From: Acidobacteriota bacterium | GTDB taxonomy: Bacteria; Acidobacteriota; Blastocatellia; Pyrinomonadales; Pyrinomonadaceae | NCBI GenBank assembly: GCA_019639135.1 | Contig: JAHBSL010000028.1 | Span: 1 to 38,286 of the forward strand | DNA: 38,286 nucleotides | Reading direction: 5' to 3' | Part shown: one piece after another, positions 33,367-38,286 of the stretch | Numbering within the stretch: the first letter of the stretch is position 1 | Layout: every line of letters begins with the position of its first letter | Notes under the pieces: model-generated | Told to the model about the DNA's origin: nothing | What the model saw: the letters and a program-made list of their open reading frames with translations, nothing else | The model's database searches: none | Position numbers and translations under genes: made by a program

Positions 33367-33792
33367 CTATTCAGTATACGGAAAAACGGCCTTCGGCGCC
33401 CGGTATCGCCGCCACCAGTCGGCATAGCAAACGTCCGTGCAGCCGATCGCGTGGGTAGTTACGCGCCATCGCGAGCCGGTCTTTCGTACCAGGGCAAAAA
33501 AGTTGTTTTCAAAGAAATCCGCCTCTTCCGCCCAGGCCGTTCCGCGAAGGTTAGGCTCACCGCCGTCAGGCGTCTGCAGCGTTCCACCGACGAATGCCCA
33601 GGAACCCTGTACCCGAAAGTTGTCGGTCACAAAGACGATCTTCTGTTTCATGTCGCGCTCGACCGGCACGCGGATGGCGTCGAGGATCGCCTTGCGTTCG
33701 GCGGAACCGCGTTCGGGCTCGTAAATGCTCTGCCCAAGTGACGAAACCGCCAGTAACATTAAAACTGAAACCGAAATAACGAGTCTTTTCAT
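33367..33792 (-). CDS. Secreted hypothetical protein behind ileS
   Basis: A 141-residue exported protein. Signal peptide MKRLVISVSVLMLLAVSSLG. The mature part includes YEPERGSAERKAILDAIRVP and GSWAFVGGTLQTPDGG, then VTTHAIGCTDVCYADWW with two cysteines near the end. The type 'ERKAILDAIR...W' is common among small periplasmic proteins with an NTF2-like look, but I cannot name it. AGGAG and AAAGGA precede the ATG. It begins 11 bases after the ileS stop and is probably co-transcribed. Confidence 0.7.
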   Translation of the reverse strand: MKRLVISVSVLMLLAVSSLGQSIYEPERGSAERKAILDAIRVPVERDMKQKIVFVTDNFRVQGSWAFVGGTLQTPDGGEPNLRGTAWAEEADFFENNFFALVRKTGSRWRVTTHAIGCTDVCYADWWRRYRAPKAVFPYTE

Positions 33793-33803
33793 TCCTTTTT
33801 CTC

Positions 33804-36752
33804 CTAGGCGGCCGCGGCCTTTTCTATCTCTTGCAGTGCTTCGCTGCACCGCTCGCAAACGGTCGGGTATCTATCGAATTCGCCGACCCGCGTCGAGTAG
33901 TTCCAGCACCGCTCGCACTTCTCGCCGTCCGCTTTTTCGATCCTGACGGTGAAAGCGTCGCCTTCGTGGACCTCCACCTGCGAGACGATGAATATGTACC
34001 GAAGCTCGGTGAAATGATCAAGCAGGAACATCGTCGTCGGCTTGTCGGTGGTCAGGATCACCTTTGCCTCGAGCGATGAGCCGATCTGCTTCTCGTTCCT
34101 CGCAGCCTCAAGGGCTTTTAGCACTTCATCGCGGATCGCAAAGATGCGTTCCCACCGCGAGAGCAGTTCCGCTTCCGCCGCTTCGTCCAGACGCGTTGCG
34201 GCCGGAAATTCGGCCATATGGACCGAGGCTTCGCGTTCGCCGGGCAGATTTTCCCAGGCCTCGTCGCTCGTAAATGCGAGCAGCGGCGCCATCAGCCGGC
34301 AGAGCGAATCGGCAATGCGGTAAAGCGCCGTTTGCGCCGAGCGTCGCTCTATCGAACGTGGCGCAAAGATATAGAGCCGGTCTTTGATGATATCAAAGTA
34401 ACGGGCCGAAAGAGTTACAGTACAGAAATTGTAAAGAGCTCCATAGGCCGCCTGAAAGTCGTAGTCCGTATAGCCTTTGAGCACCTTTGCCGCAACTATT
34501 TCAAGGCTCGCGAGTGCCCAGCGGTCGATCTCAAGCATCTCTGCCTCGGCAACCGAATCCGCCGCCGGGTCAAAGCCGTCAAGATTGCCGAGCGCGTAGC
34601 GGAGCGTGTTCCGCATCTTGCGATACGCATCGACCACCCGCGAAAGGATCTCGTCCGAGCATCGAACGTCCTCGGTGTAATCAACCGCCGCTGCCCAGAG
34701 ACGAAGTATCTCAGCACCGGATTTATCGATGATCTCCTGAGGCGCGGTCACATTGCCGAGCGATTTCGACTGCTTCTTGCCCTCGCCGTCAACGACCCAG
34801 CCGTGCGTTATGACCTGCCGATACGGGGCCGAGCCGTGGGCAGCGATGCCGCAGCTCATCGACGAATTGAACCAGCCGCGGTATTGGTCACCGCCCTCAA
34901 GGTAAACATCCGCCGGAAAGCGGAGCGTCTCGCCGCGGGTCTCGAGCACGGCAACGCACGAAGAGCCGGAGTCGAACCAGACGTCGAGGATGTCCGTCTC
35001 TTTGCGAAACTCCGTGCCGCCGCACTTCGTGCACGTAAAGCCCTCGGGCAGCAGTTCGCTCTCCGGCCGGGCATACCAGGCGTCGGCGGTCTCTTTGGCA
35101 AAGATGTCCGCGACGTGGTCTACGATCTTCGGGTCGGCGACCGTTTCCTCGCAGCCGCTGCAGTAAAAGACCGGGATCGGGACCCCCCACGACCGCTGCC
35201 GCGAGACGCACCAATCCGGTCGGCCCTTGAACATATTCGCCATCCGGCCCTCGCCCCACGCCGGATGCCACTTAACGCGGGTTATCTCGTCTAAAGCCTG
35301 CTGACGAAGACTTGTCGTATTTTGGATCTCGGAATTCGGATTTCGGATTGCTGGATTCGGCTCGGACCCGTCAAAATCCGAATTCCCAAATCCCGAATCC
35401 GAAATCCTTTCGTCCATCGAGATGAACCACTGCGGAGTCGCCCGGAAGATGACCGGGTTCTTGCATCGCCAGCAGTGCGGATAGCGGTGCTGATATTTCT
35501 CCGAATGGAGCAGCATTCCGCTTTCTTCGAGAAACTCGACGATCTTCGGATTCGCCTCAAAGATCTTCATCCCGCCGAAGTGTTCGACCTCGGCGATGAA
35601 ACGCCCGGCCGCATCCACCGGATTGTAGATCTCAAGCCCGTACGCCTTGCCGATGTGAAAGTCGTCGGCGCCGTGGCCCGGTGCCGTGTGCACGAGTCCC
35701 GTGCCGGATTTGGCCGAGCCCTTGCTTTCAAAACGCACGTCGAGTTCTGTCTCGGCATCGGCCTCGCCGAGCGTTACGTGCTCGCCGTTCATTACCAGCG
35801 AGGTGCGGTCGAGCCAGGCGTGTTTCGCCTCAAGCCGATCGAGCTTTGAACCCTTGAACCGGGCAAGTTCCACCGAGTTCGTAAAGCTGCATGTCTCCGC
35901 CAACGAGCCCTTCAGCTCCGAAGCGACGATATAGACCTCATCGCCGACCTTGACCGCGGAGTAATCAAAATCAGGATGGACTGCGATGCCGAGATTCGCC
36001 GGCAGCGTCCAGGGTGTCGTCGTCCAGATGACGAGGAACACCTTTTTGCCGGCAAGAGCGGGATCGATCGAGGCCGGATCGGACCGAAGCGGAAACTTCA
36101 CATAGACCGAAGGCGACGTATGCTCTTTGTATTCGACCTCGGCCTCGGCAAGCGCGGTCTGGTCGTGGATGCACCAATAAACGGGCCGCAATCCTTTGTA
36201 AACATATCCGCGTTCGAGGAAACGCCCAAAGAGCCTTGCCGTCGCCGATTCATACTCGGCGGACATCGTAAGATACGGGTTCTCCCATTCGCCGAGGATC
36301 CCTAGCCGCTGAAAGTCGCGCGTCTGGTTGTTCATCGCCGTCGAAGCGTGCTCGCGGCAGATGCGCCGAAAGGTCGAAACGGGAATGTCCGCCTTGTTCT
36401 TGCCTTTTTCGGTGAGCTTCCGCTCAACGTGCGTTTCGATCGGCAGTCCGTGGCAGTCGTAGCCCGGAACATACGGCGCATCAAAGCCCATCATCGAGCG
36501 GCTCTTGACGACGAAGTCCTTGAGTATCTTGTTGAGCGCCGTGCCGATGTGGATATCGGCGTTAGCATAGGGCGGGCCGTCGTGGAGAATAAACTTCTCC
36601 CGGCCGCGTCGCACCTCGGCGATGCGTCCGTAAAGCCCGGCCTCTTTCCACTTCTTTAGCCGGGCCGGCTCGCTCTGCCCAAGATTCGCCTTTTGCGAAA
36701 AATTCGTCCTTGGCAGGTTAACGGTCTTCTTTAGATCTAAACTTTCGGTCAT
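33804..36752 (-). CDS. ileS: Isoleucyl-tRNA synthetase
   Basis: A 982-residue class I synthetase. The HIGH-type motif is PPYANADIHIGTALNKIL (HIGT, residues 68-71), and the KMSKS-type loop is GEGKKQSKSLGN. The editing domain lies in about residues 200-400 (TTPWTLPANLG, HTAPGHGADDF). The tRNA-binding C-terminus ends with a zinc motif CERCWNYSTRVGEF and VCERC. The length slightly exceeds the usual, partly because residues about 447-478 (between WFISMDE and LRQQALDEI) are encoded by an A/T-rich palindromic repeat. It heads the run ileS - secreted protein - nucleotidyltransferase - lspA; ileS next to lspA is a classic neighbourhood. Confidence 0.95.
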   Translation of the reverse strand: MTESLDLKKTVNLPRTNFSQKANLGQSEPARLKKWKEAGLYGRIAEVRRGREKFILHDGPPYANADIHIGTALNKILKDFVVKSRSMMGFDAPYVPGYDCHGLPIETHVERKLTEKGKNKADIPVSTFRRICREHASTAMNNQTRDFQRLGILGEWENPYLTMSAEYESATARLFGRFLERGYVYKGLRPVYWCIHDQTALAEAEVEYKEHTSPSVYVKFPLRSDPASIDPALAGKKVFLVIWTTTPWTLPANLGIAVHPDFDYSAVKVGDEVYIVASELKGSLAETCSFTNSVELARFKGSKLDRLEAKHAWLDRTSLVMNGEHVTLGEADAETELDVRFESKGSAKSGTGLVHTAPGHGADDFHIGKAYGLEIYNPVDAAGRFIAEVEHFGGMKIFEANPKIVEFLEESGMLLHSEKYQHRYPHCWRCKNPVIFRATPQWFISMDERISDSGFGNSDFDGSEPNPAIRNPNSEIQNTTSLRQQALDEITRVKWHPAWGEGRMANMFKGRPDWCVSRQRSWGVPIPVFYCSGCEETVADPKIVDHVADIFAKETADAWYARPESELLPEGFTCTKCGGTEFRKETDILDVWFDSGSSCVAVLETRGETLRFPADVYLEGGDQYRGWFNSSMSCGIAAHGSAPYRQVITHGWVVDGEGKKQSKSLGNVTAPQEIIDKSGAEILRLWAAAVDYTEDVRCSDEILSRVVDAYRKMRNTLRYALGNLDGFDPAADSVAEAEMLEIDRWALASLEIVAAKVLKGYTDYDFQAAYGALYNFCTVTLSARYFDIIKDRLYIFAPRSIERRSAQTALYRIADSLCRLMAPLLAFTSDEAWENLPGEREASVHMAEFPAATRLDEAAEAELLSRWERIFAIRDEVLKALEAARNEKQIGSSLEAKVILTTDKPTTMFLLDHFTELRYIFIVSQVEVHEGDAFTVRIEKADGEKCERCWNYSTRVGEFDRYPTVCERCSEALQEIEKAAAA
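35320..35409. repeat. In-frame palindromic repeat inside ileS
   Basis: GGAATTCGGATTT (35331-35343) is a perfect inverted copy of 35374-35386, and GGATTTCGGATT (35338-35349) of 35396-35407. The units 'GGATTTCGGATT' recur. The roughly 90-base segment has no stop in the ileS frame and encodes ISDSGFGNSDFDGSEPNPAI and about 12 more residues absent from typical IleS. Confidence 0.78.
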
Positions 36753-36762
36753 TGTAAAAAAT

Positions 36763-36793
36763 CAAAAAGCCCCAAGCTTTTCGTAAGCTTGGG
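36763..36793 (-). terminator. Rho-independent terminator directly upstream of ileS
   Basis: On the minus strand a 9-bp perfect stem (CCCAAGCTT/AAGCTTGGG) with a 5-base loop is followed by GGCTTTTTGATTTTTT. It lies only 11 bases before the ileS ATG at 36752. It may end the upstream transcript or act as an attenuator in the ileS leader. I see no T-box sequence in the 140 bases before it. Confidence 0.7.
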
Positions 36794-36936
36794 ACCCCTC
36801 ATAAGCAAACTTTTGCCGCCGCTCAACTTAGGTTGAACCTGAGTCCCATGATGGATGTAATAATGGGCGATGGCCTCCGCATAAACACTTAAAAGTTACC
36901 ATAAAACGTCTCATGTTTACTACCGTGTAGGAACCT

Positions 36937-37947
36937 CTAGTTCGATAACTCATTTCGCCATCTGCCCACGTGCCCGCCGACTGCCCACTCGACCATCACC
37001 ACCTTGTTAAACTTAAGCTCGTGATTCTCTCGAAATAGCTCTTTGCCGGTTGCCGTATCAATCGCAATCATTTCCATCGCGGTCAGAAAAAAGGCCGTAT
37101 CCTGGCTAGGCGAAACAAAGATGTCGATCAAATCCGGAAAGATAGATTTCGCGGCTGCAAAGTCTAGGTCCGGGTTGTCATATCTCGCCAGTTCGGGTGG
37201 GGCTTTACCAAAATCGGCAGTTTCGAGAAATGACCTGTGCGTATTACCATCCACTAAAGCCCGCCCAATCATTCTCGTTTTGGCCTGGTGCCGCTCCAGG
37301 GTGAATGTCGGAATTCGGTCTGGGTCATTCCCACTAAAGACCTCCTTCCACCGATTCCACAGAAAATCCATATTGTTGTGTTTTGAGCTTTCGCCGTATC
37401 TTCGAGTGCGATCAAAGTCTCCGGAGTAAGTCGCGACAATTTTTTCGTATTTGAACCAACTGCTCAGTTTACCGGATAACTTGCGAGTTCCAAGATTTAC
37501 CAGTTCGCTATGTTCGCTCGCTTCAAACCACGCCGCTCCGCCATGTACCAAAGACCAAAAGCCGTCCTTGAGGAAATAACCATCAGATACCCATCCGATC
37601 TTCTCGTAGTCCGTTATGTTCCGGTGGTATTCTCGTTCGCTTGGTTTGAGCTTGCGGTATTCGCGGTCGATCTCTGATTTGGTTCTTCTAACCTGTTCGT
37701 TCCGTGCCTCTTCGACTTTGGAAATGTTGTCTGTTACCCACACCCGTGAATAATCGAATCCGAAGTTCTTGAAATCACCCTTTTCTTCTCGACTATCCAG
37801 ATCTTCATTTTTGTCACGCGGCCTAGGTTCAAAATATCTAGCCTGTCCGAGGTATAACCATCCTGAATTCTGCGGGCTCGCAATTAGATCGAGTTTCGCG
37901 GCGATCTCTACTTTATCGCCATCCCGAACGAATAATCTCGTCTTCAT
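36937..37947 (-). pseudogene. C-terminal part of a secreted protein, separated by a frameshift
   Basis: A 336-residue frame (MKTRLFVRDGDKVEIAAKLD ... VEWAVGGHVGRWRNELSN) without signal peptide. The start has no ribosome site, and the frame overlaps the preceding signal-peptide ORF by 35 bases. Together they look like one exported protein of about 430 residues. The part includes YFEPRPRDKNEDLDSREEKG and a YHRNITDYEKIGWVSDGYFL region, and ends in a possible beta-rich module (MEMIAIDTATGKELFRENHE). Family not recognised. If the two frames are separate genes, this one would be a cytoplasmic hypothetical protein. Confidence 0.5.
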
Positions 37948-38221
37948 TGGTTGCGTTCTTCACGGGCGGTTTAGAAAAGTCGTCGTAGAACTGAGCGTAA
38001 CTCTGCGCATCATCGCTGTTATCGGTGTCAAATCCAAGCAATAACCCAGATGGTCCGGGCTTTGGCCTTAAATGGCCAAATAGAATCTTAAGCCTTTCTT
38101 CACGGCCACCGAATTCTTGTCCAAAAACCTTCTGTTGAGTTGATAAAGATGAAGGAGCTAAAGGAAAATCCGAGGCACCAAGTACAGCAAGAACCGCTGT
38201 TATGATAACGAAAAAACGCAT
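37913..38221 (-). pseudogene. N-terminal part of the same secreted protein
   Basis: A 102-residue frame that begins with a signal peptide (MRFFVIITAVLAVLGASDFP) and a soluble segment (RLKILFGHLRPKPGPSGLLL). It stops at 37913 inside the next frame. The ATG at 38221 is chosen because AAGGGG lies five bases upstream. A one-base shift at about 37915-37950 would join it to the downstream frame. I cannot exclude two overlapping genes. Confidence 0.55.
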
Positions 38222-38240
38222 CGCCACCCCTTATCGCATA

Positions 38241-38270
38241 CTTATAGCATGTATAAGAATGTCGAATCAA
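38241..38270 (-). promoter_or_regulatory. Sigma-70-type promoter of the split secreted gene
   Basis: On the minus strand TTGATT (38265-38270) and TATAAG (38241-38246) are 18 bases apart, with the -10 about 20 bases before the ATG at 38221. Confidence 0.5.
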
Positions 38271-38286
38271 TGATTTTTTGATCTCT

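Noticed and set aside
34218..35294. 358-residue plus-strand frame opposite ileS
   Set aside because: Antisense shadow in GC-rich DNA with Arg-rich composition and no family features.
36794..36936. T-box riboswitch in front of ileS
   Set aside because: No GGTGG-type T-box sequence or recognisable specifier loop; only hairpins are visible.

Overview
The window looks like the chromosome of a free-living, GC-moderate, didermic heterotroph. My best guess is an acidobacterium of the Blastocatellia/Pyrinomonadaceae type. This rests on the mix of genes (futalosine-route menaquinone genes, a CHRD/FG-GAP secreted protein, DUF4256, GH92/GH20 enzymes, pentaheme NrfA with NrfH) and on many short palindromic repeats, some inside genes. 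It is inference from gene content; no rRNA or other taxonomic marker is present. No tRNA, rRNA or CRISPR array was seen.

Layout. 1-5.2 kb: truncated M14 carboxypeptidase, WbpA-like nucleotide-sugar dehydrogenase, a helical-repeat protein, a menaquinone-route prenyltransferase and a Crp/Fnr regulator. 5.1-9.9 kb (minus strand): a nitric-oxide block of group-3 truncated haemoglobin, quinol NO reductase and a cupin, then a frameshifted SRPBCC gene and an amidohydrolase. 10-16.8 kb: secreted CHRD/FG-GAP protein, aminofutalosine synthase mqnE, several small hypothetical genes, DUF4256, a possible two-gene module and a PQQ-type sugar dehydrogenase. 16.8-20.4 kb: a minus-strand accessory patch in which small genes alternate with orphan C-terminal tails of mqnE, of a DHFR-family gene and of an unknown gene; it also holds a decayed PIN toxin/antitoxin pair. 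20.4-22.5 kb: nrfHA nitrite ammonification with a good promoter. 22.5-23.1 kb: a RAYT transposase framed by a perfect 24-bp inverted repeat. 23.1-28.7 kb: GH92 and GH20 exoglycosidases. 28.9-36.8 kb: a minus-strand housekeeping run (ileS, secreted protein, nucleotidyltransferase, lspA, four-helix-bundle gene, lgt, rluD, methyltransferase). 36.9-38.2 kb: a secreted protein apparently split by a frameshift.

How the genes fit together. NrfHA makes ammonium from nitrite, and NorB, the truncated haemoglobin and the Crp/Fnr regulator would deal with the NO that accompanies nitrite respiration. MqnE and the UbiA-family enzyme supply the menaquinol pool that NrfH and a quinol NO reductase draw on. 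GH92 and GH20 trim mannose and GlcNAc from glycans. Lgt and LspA process lipoproteins, and the PQQ dehydrogenase and an Ala/Asn-rich protein have lipobox-like signals.

The most unusual signals are (i) three different palindromic repeats apparently carried in frame inside conserved genes (GH92, rluD, ileS), like the palindromic elements known inside Rickettsia genes, and (ii) the alternating gene/orphan-tail array at 17.3-20.4 kb, where small gene modules lie exactly between copies of the 3' ends of conserved genes.
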